NCBI GenBank assembly: GCA_003220685.1
Contig: QHTE01000043.1
Location: 1-64,000, forward strand
Length of the DNA: 64,000 bases
Origin: Candidatus Rokuibacteriota bacterium
GTDB taxonomy: Bacteria; Methylomirabilota; Methylomirabilia; Rokubacteriales; CSP1-6
Direction: 5' to 3'
This document shows, one piece after another, positions 40,162 to 48,778 of the stretch. A program made the position numbers and the translations under genes. The notes under the pieces were generated by a model. The model was given only the letters and a program-made list of their open reading frames with translations, did no database searches and had not been told where the DNA came from. Within the stretch, counting starts at the first letter, position 1. Each line of letters starts with the position of its first letter.

Positions 40162-41094
40162 ATGGCCAACGGCGTCGAGACGCTGGTCTCGCCCTCCGCA
40201 CACCGTCGAATCCGGCGCCGGACGGCCATCGGTGCACCCGGGCTCCGGGCGCTGTGGCGCTTCTGCTGCAAGAAGCCCCTGGGCGCCCTCGGCGGCGCGA
40301 TCGTGCTGGCGATGATCCTCATGGCCGTTCTGGCCCCGTGGATCACGCGCTACTCGTACGACGAGACCATTCGCGGCGCCCGCATGAAGCCTCCCGGGGC
40401 TCAGTTCTGGATGGGCACCGACAATCTCGGGCGGGACATGTGGAGCCGGGTGGTCTACGGAGCCCGGATCTCGGTCACCGTCGGGTTCGGCGCCGTGTTG
40501 ATCGCCCAAGCGCTGGCGGCCTGCATCGGCATCACCAGCGGCTACTTCGGCGGGAGGTTCGACCTCTGCGTTCAAAGGATCGTCGACGCCTGGCAGTCCT
40601 TCCCGTTCCTGGTCGTGATCCTCTCCATCATGGCTGTGCTGGGGCCGGGACTCGTGAACGTCACCGCCGCGTTGGGCGTGGTGGGCGCCGCCAACGCGTC
40701 CCGGGTCATCCGGGGAACGACGATCAGCGTCGTGCAGAACGCGTACATCGAGTCCGCCCGGGCCCTCGGGGCCGGGCACCTCAGAATCATGATCCGCCAC
40801 ATCCTCCCGAACGTGGCGGCGACGATCATCGTGCTGGCCACCATCGGGCTCGGCGCGTTCATCCTCGCCGAGTCGGCGCTGTCGTTCCTCGGCTTCGGCG
40901 TTCCGCCGCCCTATCCGTCGTGGGGTGGGATGCTCTCGGGCTCTGGGCGCGCGTTTTTCCTCGACGCGCCGTGGATCGCGATCTACCCCGGGCTGGCCAT
41001 CTCGATGGCGGTGTTCGGCTTCAACATGCTGGGCGATGCGCTTCGGGACGTCCTGGACCCGCGGCTTCGGGGCGCCGGCGGCCGAGTGCGATAG
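40162..41094 (+). CDS. peptide-type ABC transporter permease (DppC-like)
   Basis: A 310-residue inner-membrane permease. GTDNLGRDMWSRVVYGARISV is the DppC marker, and ARALGAGHLRIMIRHILPN is the coupling helix. It begins 4 bp after the DppB-like gene with the cytoplasmic N-terminus ANGVETLVSPSAHRRIRRR and ends DVLDPRLRGAGG. Neither this operon nor that at 3218-6626 has ATPase genes in the window, so the ATPases are supplied in trans. It converges on the LivH-like gene at 41104. Confidence 0.92.
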   Translation: MANGVETLVSPSAHRRIRRRTAIGAPGLRALWRFCCKKPLGALGGAIVLAMILMAVLAPWITRYSYDETIRGARMKPPGAQFWMGTDNLGRDMWSRVVYGARISVTVGFGAVLIAQALAACIGITSGYFGGRFDLCVQRIVDAWQSFPFLVVILSIMAVLGPGLVNVTAALGVVGAANASRVIRGTTISVVQNAYIESARALGAGHLRIMIRHILPNVAATIIVLATIGLGAFILAESALSFLGFGVPPPYPSWGGMLSGSGRAFFLDAPWIAIYPGLAISMAVFGFNMLGDALRDVLDPRLRGAGGRVR

Positions 41095-41103
41095 CCCGCT
41101 TTC

Positions 41104-41997
41104 TCAGACTCGCTCGACGTCGGGTCGGCCGAAGAGCCCGAACGGACGTACGAAGAGCGTCGCGATGAGCACCAGGTACGACGCGACGTGGCTGAAGCCG
41201 CCGCCGACGATCGGATCGACGTAGCCGGCGACGAGCGACTCGAGGATTCCGACGGCGAAGGCCCCGACGATCGTGCCCGCCAGGCTGTCGAGGCCGCCGA
41301 GAATCACGATCGGGAACACCTTGAAGCCCAGCAGCTCGATGCCGAACCCGCCGCCCGACACGAAGCTCCAGAGGGTGCCGGCCAGCACCGAGAGCACGCC
41401 GACCAGGGCCCAGGTGATCGCGAAGTGCCGATGGAGGTCGATCCCCACCGCGAGCGCGACCTGCTGATCGCTGGCGACCGCGCGCAGCGCGAGGCCGGTG
41501 CGGCTGCCGCGGAAAAACCAGCTGAGCGCGGCGATGCACGCGGTGGCGATCACCGCGGCCACGATCTTGTCGACCGAGAGCGGTACACCAGCGACGACGA
41601 GCGGGTCGAGCGGAAACGGCGAGGCGATCCGCGCGGGGACGCCGGCGAACACGACGGTCGCGGCCCCTCGCATGAAGATGCCGACTCCGAGCGTGAGCAT
41701 GATCAGCGAGAGCAGCGAGCTCCGCGAGAGCGGGCGCAGGACGATCCGATTGAAGAGGAGCGCGAGCGCGACCACCCCGGCGCAGCCGACGGCGACGGCC
41801 CCGCCGGGCCCGAGCCCGATCGTGTGGCTCGCGGCCGCGGCCGTCCGCGCGCCGAGCATCGTCCACTCGCCGACGGCGAAGTTGATCATGCGCGAGGCCT
41901 TGTAGACGACCACGAAGGCGAGCGCGACAAGGGCGTAGATCGATCCGGCCAGCGCCCCGTCGGCGACGAGAAACACCAGGTACGCCAGATCCGGCAT
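41104..41997 (-). CDS. branched-chain amino-acid-type ABC permease (LivH-like, second copy)
   Basis: A 297-residue inner-membrane permease with eight or so spans. DGALAGSIYALVALAFVVVYKASRMINFAVGE is the LivH N-terminus, and GSRTGLALRAVASDQQVALAVGID contains the EAA-like coupling segment; the end is LIATLFVRPFGLFGRPD. It comes last in the Liv operon, 12 bp after the NTF2-like gene, and is a second LivH type besides that at 44728. It may alternate with it or serve a different receptor. Confidence 0.9.
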   Translation of the reverse strand: MPDLAYLVFLVADGALAGSIYALVALAFVVVYKASRMINFAVGEWTMLGARTAAAASHTIGLGPGGAVAVGCAGVVALALLFNRIVLRPLSRSSLLSLIMLTLGVGIFMRGAATVVFAGVPARIASPFPLDPLVVAGVPLSVDKIVAAVIATACIAALSWFFRGSRTGLALRAVASDQQVALAVGIDLHRHFAITWALVGVLSVLAGTLWSFVSGGGFGIELLGFKVFPIVILGGLDSLAGTIVGAFAVGILESLVAGYVDPIVGGGFSHVASYLVLIATLFVRPFGLFGRPDVERV

Positions 41998-42009
41998 CGC
42001 GGGAGTCGC

Positions 42010-42353
42010 CTACGAGACCACCATGGACGTCACCAGGCCCTCGTCGAAGGCGTACGTGTGAGTGACGCTCGACTCGGTGACCTGCCCGGTCGCCTTGACC
42101 GTGACGATTTGCCGCACGCGCACGGCGACCGAGCCCTGGCGCTCCTCGAACTCGACGGGCTCGACGCGCGGCTCGATCGTCTCGAGCTGCCTCTGCCAGT
42201 ACGCGCGGACCGCCGCGTGGCCGCGCAGCTCGGTCTTCTCGAGCACGTTCGGCCAGCGGACGCTCGGGCTCAGGGCCGACAGGACTCGGTCGAGCTCGCG
42301 CCGGTTGAAGGCTCGATACAGCTCCGAGAGCAGCCGCACCTTGTCGTCGAACC

Positions 42354-42357
<4 letters not shown>
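42010..42357 (-). CDS. SnoaL/NTF2-like protein inside the Liv operon
   Basis: A 115-residue cone-fold protein. RFDDKVRLLSELYRAFNRRELDRVLSAL is the typical start of the family, followed by WPNVLEKTELRGHAAVRAYW and a C-terminal EFEERQGSVAVRVRQIV strand. GTG 42357 overlaps the TGA of the LivF gene (GTGA). A small NTF2-like protein within a transporter operon suggests a catabolic function for the substrate imported, perhaps as an isomerase or dehydratase; that is inference. Confidence 0.82.
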
Positions 42358-43091
<734 letters not shown>

Positions 43092-43123
43092 GGCTCGCCG
43101 CCTCTCGCGCACGCACAGCGTGA

Positions 43124-43891
43124 CTACTCACTGCCAAGATAAGCCTCGATGACTCGCGGATCGCGCTGAATGGCGGCGGGCGGACCTTCGGCGATCTTCT
43201 GGCCGAAGTTGAGCACGGTGACGACGCGCGAGAGCTTCATCACCAGCGACATCTTGTGCTCGATCAACAGGATCGTCACGCCGCGGCGGTTGACCTCTCC
43301 GATCAGCGCCTCGAGCTCGATCGTCTCCTGGGTGTTCATGCCGGCGGACGGCTCGTCCAGCAGCAGGAGCTTGGGCGCGCTGGCGAGCGCGCGCGCGATC
43401 TCGAGCCGGCGCTGCTGGCCGTACGGCAGCTCGACCGCCGATCGCGCGGCCGTGCCGGCGAGGCCGACGAGCTCGAGGATCTCCCCGGCGCGTTCGCGCG
43501 CGCCCACCTCGGCGCGCGGGCGGCGAAACGGGACGCCGACCAGCGGCGTCAAGAGACCGCCGCGCGTCCGGCAATGAAGCCCGAGCAGGACGTTGTCGAG
43601 CACCGTCATCGAGCCGAAGAGCCGGATGTTCTGGAAGGTCCGGCAGATGCCGAGCGCCGTTCTGCGATAGGACGGCAGATCGACGATCTCGCTTCCGTCG
43701 AAGCGGATGTGGCCCACGTCCGGACCGAGGGCGCCCGTCACGAGATTGAAGAACGTCGTCTTGCCGGCGCCGTTCGGCCCGATGATCGCGTGGATCCCGC
43801 CGGCCTCGACCAAGAGATCGAGCTGCGAGAGGACGACGAGCTTCCCGAAGCTCCGCGAGAGCCCGTCAACCGCGAGCAGCGGCACGCTCAC
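43124..43891 (-). CDS. livG: branched-chain amino-acid-type ABC ATPase (LivG-like)
   Basis: A 255-residue ATPase: Walker A IIGPNGAGKTTFFNLVTG, LivG-type FQNIRLFGSMTVLDNVLLG, signature ELPYGQQRRLEIARALA, Walker B LLLLDEPSAGMN. The start is GTG 43891, with a second GTG at 43885 two codons later. It overlaps the LivM gene by 26 bp, and the LivF start lies 32 bp past its stop. The C-terminal end VIEAYLGSE is typical. Confidence 0.93.
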   Translation of the reverse strand: MSVPLLAVDGLSRSFGKLVVLSQLDLLVEAGGIHAIIGPNGAGKTTFFNLVTGALGPDVGHIRFDGSEIVDLPSYRRTALGICRTFQNIRLFGSMTVLDNVLLGLHCRTRGGLLTPLVGVPFRRPRAEVGARERAGEILELVGLAGTAARSAVELPYGQQRRLEIARALASAPKLLLLDEPSAGMNTQETIELEALIGEVNRRGVTILLIEHKMSLVMKLSRVVTVLNFGQKIAEGPPAAIQRDPRVIEAYLGSE

Positions 43892-44720
43892 CGCGGGGGA
43901 AGAGCCGGGCCAGCAGGGCCGCGTCGAGCAACCCTTGCGGCCGCACGAGCATCATGGTCAGGACGAGCAGGCCGTAGAAGATCTCGCGCCAGTCCTTCAC
44001 CCAGCGCAGGAGCTCGGGCAGGATCGAGAGGATCGCCGCGCCCGCGACGGCGCCCCAGAAGCTCGCCAGGCCGCCGAAGACCGCGTAGAGCATCACGAAG
44101 AGCGAGCGCCCGACGCCGAACGCCTCCGGATCGATGAAAAGCGTGTAGTGGGCGTAGAGGGCGCCGCCGAGCCCGGCGATCACGCCGCCCGCCGCGAAGG
44201 CGGCCAGCTTCACGTACGTCGAGTTCACGCCCATCGCCTCGGCGGCCGCCTCGTCGTCGCGCAGCGCCGCGAACGCGCGCCCCATGCGCGAGCCGCTGAG
44301 CCGCGTGAAGAAGTAGAGGAGGACGACCAGCAGCCCGAGGACGTGCCAGACGGTCGTCGCCGGGGGGATGCCGGCGAACCCGGCCGGTCCGCCGAAGGCC
44401 GGCGCGTTCAAGAACAGGACGCGGATCATCTCGCCGAAGCCGAAGGTGACGAGCACGAGGTAGAGCCCGCGCAGGCGAAGGGCCGGGAAGCCCACCGCGA
44501 GCCCGACGAGCCCGCCGACGAGCCCGCCCGCCGCCAGCGCCAGCGGAAACGGCGTCCCGTGCTGCACGGTGAGGTACGCCGCGGTGTACGCGCCGAGCGC
44601 CATGAAGCCGCCCTGACCCGCCGAGAGCTGCCCGGCCGAGGCCGGCAGATAGAACGACAGCGCCATGATCACGTCGATGCCGGCGAAGATCAGGATCGAG
44701 ACCGTATGATCCGACAGCAC
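43866..44720 (-). CDS. livM: branched-chain amino-acid-type ABC permease (LivM-like)
   Basis: A 284-residue permease: FAGIDVIMALSFYLPASAGQLSAGQGGFMALGAY is the LivM N-terminus, GSRMGRAFAALRDDEAAAEAMGVN contains the coupling motif, and FVMLYAVFGGLASFWG ends the family core. It follows the LivH gene by 7 bp and overlaps LivG by 26 bp. Its substrate depends on the binding protein. LivJ-type receptor genes are not in this operon; see 46706. Confidence 0.92.
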   Translation of the reverse strand: MLSDHTVSILIFAGIDVIMALSFYLPASAGQLSAGQGGFMALGAYTAAYLTVQHGTPFPLALAAGGLVGGLVGLAVGFPALRLRGLYLVLVTFGFGEMIRVLFLNAPAFGGPAGFAGIPPATTVWHVLGLLVVLLYFFTRLSGSRMGRAFAALRDDEAAAEAMGVNSTYVKLAAFAAGGVIAGLGGALYAHYTLFIDPEAFGVGRSLFVMLYAVFGGLASFWGAVAGAAILSILPELLRWVKDWREIFYGLLVLTMMLVRPQGLLDAALLARLFPRGERAAARG

Positions 44721-44727
44721 GATCGCC

Positions 44728-45597
44728 TCAGCCCGTCTGCAGGCGGGCGCCGAAGAGGCCGGTTGGTCGCACGAGGAGGATCAGGATCATCACGGCGAAC
44801 GCGAACGCGTCCCGGTAGGACGACGCGAGATACGCGACGCTCATCACCTCGACGACGCCGATGATCAGGCCGCCCGCCATCGCGCCTGTGACGTTGCCGA
44901 GCCCGCCGAGCAGCATGATCGCGAGCCCCTTCAGGCCGACCTTCACGCCGACGAACGGGCTCAGCCCGGTGAAGTTCCAGGCGAGCAGCACGCCGGCCGC
45001 CCCGGCCAGCGCCGACGCGATCGCGAAGGTGATCACGATCGCGAGGGACACGTTGATCCCCATGAGTCCGGCGACCGTCTGGTTCTCGGCGGTGGCGCGG
45101 ATCGCCATGCCGGTCGGCGTCGAGCGCAGGAATATCTCGAGCACGACCATCAAGACGATGGACGTCCCCAGGATGAGCAGCTGGAGCGTCGAGAGCGTAA
45201 CCGGACCGAGATCGAGCGCGGCCGACGCGAAGGGCGCCGGGAAGGCCACGGGCTCGGCGCCGAAGATCTTCACCACGACGTGTTGCAGCACGAGCCCGAC
45301 GGCGATCGTCGTGATCAGCGGCGTGACGTGGCTTCCGCGGCTGCGCACGGGGCGGAACGCGACGCGCTCGACTAGGACGCCGAGCGCGGCCGCGGCGAGC
45401 ATGGCGCCGGCCAGGATTGCCCACGGCGGAAAGCCGGCGAGCGCCAGCGCCAGACCCACGTACGCGCCGACCATGAACACCTCGCCGTGAGCCAGGTGCA
45501 GCAGGTTCAGCACGCCGAAGATGAGCGTGTAACCGATCGCGACCAGGGCGTACGCGCCGCCGAGCATCAGCCCGTTGACGAGCTGCTGGGCGAACAT
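44728..45597 (-). CDS. livH: branched-chain amino-acid-type ABC permease (LivH-like, first copy)
   Basis: A 289-residue permease: FAQQLVNGLMLGGAYALVAIGYTLIFGVLNLLHLAHGE is the LivH start, STPTGMAIRATAENQTVAGLMGIN contains the coupling region, and it ends LLVRPTGLFGARLQTG. ATG 45597 is used; no Shine-Dalgarno is visible, and the 65-bp gap to the divergent NMT1-like gene has a TATCAT-like element. It is the first gene of the Liv operon 45597 to 41104. Confidence 0.92.
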   Translation of the reverse strand: MFAQQLVNGLMLGGAYALVAIGYTLIFGVLNLLHLAHGEVFMVGAYVGLALALAGFPPWAILAGAMLAAAALGVLVERVAFRPVRSRGSHVTPLITTIAVGLVLQHVVVKIFGAEPVAFPAPFASAALDLGPVTLSTLQLLILGTSIVLMVVLEIFLRSTPTGMAIRATAENQTVAGLMGINVSLAIVITFAIASALAGAAGVLLAWNFTGLSPFVGVKVGLKGLAIMLLGGLGNVTGAMAGGLIIGVVEVMSVAYLASSYRDAFAFAVMILILLVRPTGLFGARLQTG

Positions 45598-45620
45598 TGT
45601 GCGCGATGATATCACCTGGA

Positions 45621-45647
45621 TTGACAGGCCTCGGTCCGGCGTATTAC
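45621..45647 (+). promoter_or_regulatory. candidate promoter of the NMT1-like gene
   Basis: TTGACA (45621-45626) and TATTAC (45642-45647) with a 15-bp spacer, in the 65-bp divergent gap. The -35 hexamer is consensus but the spacer is short. Transcription would begin about ten bases before the ATG at 45663, which has no ribosome site, so a nearly leaderless transcript is possible. Confidence 0.35.
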
Positions 45648-45662
45648 CGTCGCCCAATTGCG

Positions 45663-46541
45663 ATGGACGCCCCGACGAAGATCCGTATCTTTCCCACCGG
45701 CATGCGGCTGCACGAGTGGATCGCGTTCGAAGAGGGGTACTTCTGCGAGCACCGCCTCGATCCCGAAGTGATGTGGGACGTCTATCTCGGTCAGATGAAA
45801 GCGTGGGCCGGCGGCTACAAGGCGCGGCCGCAAGATCAGCCATTTCTGGCAGGTACTCAGGCCATCGGCAACGCGTGCGCGTGGGGCAGCGTGTGCAACG
45901 CGGGCGCCGGCATGGGCAAGTTCGTGCCCGATGCGTACGGGATCGCGCGGCACGGGATCTACGTCCGTCCGGATTCGCCGATTGGTCGGCCCGAGGATCT
46001 TGCCAGCGTGCCCATCGCGGTCGGCCTCATGGCCGGGAGCCACTACAACGTGCCCTATCGTCTCGAGAGCTACCTGCCGCTCGTCGACATCAAGATCGAG
46101 CCCGTCGGGGGCTTCGGTCGGCGGCTCGACGCGCTGCTGAAGGGTGAGGTGGAGGCGGCGAGTCTCCTCGACCCGCAGATCTACATGGCGGAGGAGCTGG
46201 GCCTAAGGAGAATCCTCGGGGGCGAGTTCAACACGCTCTGGTGGGTCGACGAGACGAGCGATCGAGACGTCCTGCGCCGCTACTTCACGGCGCTCGCGCG
46301 CGCCGACGAGGCGCTCGACCGCGATCTCGACCGCTATCGGCCGCTGTGGACGAAGTGCATCCCGCCCGAGCTCGCCGACCGTCCGTGGCGCGTTGATCAG
46401 TGGGGCGCCGGTGAGCGCTTCGTCTTCGCGCCCTATCCGCCCCAGAAGCTCGCAGAGGTCATGGCGGCGCTCGATCGCTGGGGAATGGGGCGCGAGATGC
46501 GGGTGACGGAGCTCGAGCAGCTCGCGCTGTCGGTGGCCTGA
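45663..46541 (+). CDS. NMT1/THI5-like ABC substrate-binding-fold protein
   Basis: A 292-residue periplasmic-binding-fold protein. MDAPTKIRIFPTGMRLHEWIAFEEGYF is the family start, ending PQKLAEVMAALDRWGMGREM, with VPIAVGLMAGSHYNVPYRLE in the middle, as in SsuA/ThiY-like proteins and 4,5-dihydroxyphthalate-decarboxylase-like relatives. It has no signal peptide, so it is either cytoplasmic (enzyme or sensor) or exported another way. ATG 45663 fits the candidate promoter. Its stop lies four bases before the left arm of the 161-bp inverted repeat. Confidence 0.8.
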   Translation: MDAPTKIRIFPTGMRLHEWIAFEEGYFCEHRLDPEVMWDVYLGQMKAWAGGYKARPQDQPFLAGTQAIGNACAWGSVCNAGAGMGKFVPDAYGIARHGIYVRPDSPIGRPEDLASVPIAVGLMAGSHYNVPYRLESYLPLVDIKIEPVGGFGRRLDALLKGEVEAASLLDPQIYMAEELGLRRILGGEFNTLWWVDETSDRDVLRRYFTALARADEALDRDLDRYRPLWTKCIPPELADRPWRVDQWGAGERFVFAPYPPQKLAEVMAALDRWGMGREMRVTELEQLALSVA

Positions 46542-46544
46542 GCC

Positions 46545-46705
46545 CCGTGAGCGCCCAGATCTGCCCGACGTTCACGCCCAGCTCGTTCATCGTGATCGCG
46601 CCGATGGCGCCGTCGTAGGCCTTGAGCCCGGCCCAGCACTTCGCGAGCTTGTCCCGATCGCTCTCCAGATCGTCGGGCTTGTTCGTCACGCCGGCCATCT
46701 CGATG
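46545..46705. repeat. left arm of a perfect 161-bp inverted repeat
   Basis: This is the exact reverse complement of 47540-47700. It carries an antisense copy of the C-terminal part of the binding protein encoded at 46706-47732 (MAGVTNKPDDLE to NVGQIWALT on the minus strand). The identity starts abruptly after the NMT1-like stop and ends where the truncated gene begins. The loop between the arms is 834 bp. Confidence 0.95.
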
Positions 46706-47732
46706 GGGCCAGCACGGGCTGATCGGCGCCGAGATCGCGAAGGAAGAGATCAACGGCGCCGGCGGGATCGGCGGGCTCCCGCTCGAGCTCGTCATGGCCG
46801 ACGACCGGGGCGACCCGAAGGAATCCGTCACGCTCACGCGCCGGCTGGCGCAGACCGACCGCGTCTTGATGATCCACGGCTCGATCTCGAGCTCGAGCGC
46901 TGGCGTCATGTATCCCTTGTCGGCGAGCCTGAAGGTGCCGATCGTGTCGCCCACGGCCGCCGCGCCCGGGCTCACCGACAAGTTCCGCCCCTGGGCCTAC
47001 ACCATGAATCCCGGCGCCGCCCGGGCGCTCGGCACCGGGCTGGCGGCCCTCCGCAAGCACCATCCGGAGGTCAAGAAGGCGGCGGTCCTCTACAACCAGG
47101 CCGACGCCATCTCGAAGGCCGAGGCCACCGTGGTGATGCCGCCGACGTTCCAGCAGGCGAGCGTCGAGCTGCTCGATTCGATCACCTTCCAGACGGGCGA
47201 CCTCGACTTCAGCGCGCAGGTCACACGCGCGCTCGCCAAGCAGCCGGACATGCTCTTCCTCGGCTCGGGATCGCGCGAGGCTGCGCTGGTCGCCAAGGAG
47301 GCGCGCAAGCAGGGCTTCAAGGGCCCGATCCAGGGCGGGGTGGCCACCGCCACGCCCGACCTCGTCACGCTCGGCGGCGATTCCGTCGAGGGCTGGTTCA
47401 CGACGACGTACGCTTGGAATGAGCGCCCGACGCCGCGCATGCAGACGTTCGTGAAGAAATTCCTCGAGCGCTCCGGCGGCAAGCGCCCCAACTCGTCCGG
47501 CCCCGCGATGTACGACCAGCTCTTCATCGCCAAGACGTGCATCGAGATGGCCGGCGTGACGAACAAGCCCGACGATCTGGAGAGCGATCGGGACAAGCTC
47601 GCGAAGTGCTGGGCCGGGCTCAAGGCCTACGACGGCGCCATCGGCGCGATCACGATGAACGAGCTGGGCGTGAACGTCGGGCAGATCTGGGCGCTCACGG
47701 TCAAAAAGGGCGTCTTCACGCTCTCCGAGTAG
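46706..47732 (+). pseudogene. LivJ-type substrate-binding protein lacking its N-terminus
   Basis: The frame is open and well conserved from GQHGLIGAEIAKEEINGAGG at 46707 to KGVFTLSE at 47732, giving about 340 residues of a Peripla_BP_6 receptor (ELVMADDRGDPKESVTLTR, SAGVMYPLSASLKVPIVSP). The signal peptide and the first beta strand, about 45-60 residues, are missing: the sequence before 46706 is an inverted copy of the gene's own 3' part. An internal ATG at 46794 exists but would skip part of lobe 1. Without its export signal the product could not serve the Liv transporter encoded next door. A misassembly is a serious alternative to a true pseudogene. Confidence 0.8.
47540..47700. repeat. right arm of the perfect 161-bp inverted repeat
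   Basis: This is the original coding copy (C-terminal part of the truncated receptor), identical in reverse complement to 46545-46705. The last 32 bp of the gene lie outside the repeat. Confidence 0.95.
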
Positions 47733-47737
47733 CCGCC

Positions 47738-48778
47738 TTGACCGCCTCCGCGCTGCCGATCCTTCCCACGTCCGTCGTCGGCAGCTACGCGATCCCGGCC
47801 TGGCTCTGGGCGGCGTGGGAGAAGATCGGGACCGGCGGCTTCGGCGCGATGGACGTCGTGGAGACCGAGAACGACGCGGTCGCCATCGCCGTGCACGATC
47901 AAGAGCGCGCCGGCGTCGATCTGATCTCCGACGGCGAGATGCGGCGCCAGGGCTTCATCGTCTCGATCTTCAAGTACTTCCACGGGCTCCGGGCCATCGA
48001 GCCTCGCCGGAAGGTCGGTATCCTCTCGTACGACGGCCACGTGTTCTACGAGCCTTTCGAGCGCATCGCGGCGCCCGCCGGGCTCGGCACCCTCAAGGAG
48101 CTCGACTATCTCCGCCAGGTGACGACGCGCCCGTTCAAGATCACTTTGCCCGGACCGCTGACCCTGGCGACGCAGATCACGAAGAGCGGACCCTATCGCG
48201 ATCGCGTCGAGATCGCCGCCGACCTGGCGACCTTGATCAATCGCGAGCTCAGGGCGCTCGCCGCGCGCGGCGCCCGCAACCTCCAGCTCGACGACGTCTA
48301 CCAGAGCTTCATCATGGACCCGAAGCACCTGGTCGAGCTCTACGACCGCTGCTTCGAGGGCGTGGCGGCGGAGCGGCGCTTCTGGCACATCTGCTTCGGG
48401 ACGCTCGAGGGGTTCGGGTTCGGCGAGCGGACCTACCGCCCGCTGTTCCCGGCCATCTCGAGCGCCACGGCCGATCAGCTCGTCTTCGAGTTCGCCAATC
48501 GCGAGATGGCCGAGAGCGAGCTCTGGCGCGAGCTCGACTGCCCCAAGGAGCTCGGCGCCGGCGTGCTCGATCTCAAGAACTTCTACGTCGAGAGCCCGGA
48601 GCTGGTGGCGCGTCGGATTCGCCGGATGCTCGAGAGCGTGCCGGCCGAGCGGCTTTGGATCAACCCGGATTGCGGGCTGGCGCGGCTGCCGCGCCATCTC
48701 GCGTTCGCCAAGCTGCAGGCGCTCGTCGCCGGAACGCGTCAGGTCCGTGCCGAGCTGACCGGGCGACGCGCGTCGTGA
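47738..48778 (+). CDS. MetE-like (cobalamin-independent methionine synthase II-type) zinc methyltransferase
   Basis: A 346-residue (beta/alpha)8-barrel protein matching the C-terminal half of MetE. PTSVVGSYAIPAWL begins the family; the zinc ligands are visible as His and Cys in FWHICFG, Glu in VFEFANREM, and Cys in INPDCGLARLP. Such proteins transfer methyl groups to or from thiols. The N-terminal half of MetE is absent, so a folate methyl donor is unlikely and another thiol or corrinoid partner is probable. The start is TTG 47738, right after the receptor gene. It overlaps the ligase gene in a GTGA junction. Confidence 0.85.
   Translation: MTASALPILPTSVVGSYAIPAWLWAAWEKIGTGGFGAMDVVETENDAVAIAVHDQERAGVDLISDGEMRRQGFIVSIFKYFHGLRAIEPRRKVGILSYDGHVFYEPFERIAAPAGLGTLKELDYLRQVTTRPFKITLPGPLTLATQITKSGPYRDRVEIAADLATLINRELRALAARGARNLQLDDVYQSFIMDPKHLVELYDRCFEGVAAERRFWHICFGTLEGFGFGERTYRPLFPAISSATADQLVFEFANREMAESELWRELDCPKELGAGVLDLKNFYVESPELVARRIRRMLESVPAERLWINPDCGLARLPRHLAFAKLQALVAGTRQVRAELTGRRAS

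Noticed and set aside
46459..46698. A minus-strand frame starting MAGVTNKPDDLESDRDK as a gene
   Set aside because: It is the left arm of the inverted repeat, a copy of the receptor's C-terminal part followed by unrelated sequence, without a start context.
46545..47700. Invertible DNA switch or insertion sequence
   Set aside because: No recombinase or transposase is near, no target-site duplication is seen, and inversion would not restore the receptor's N-terminus.
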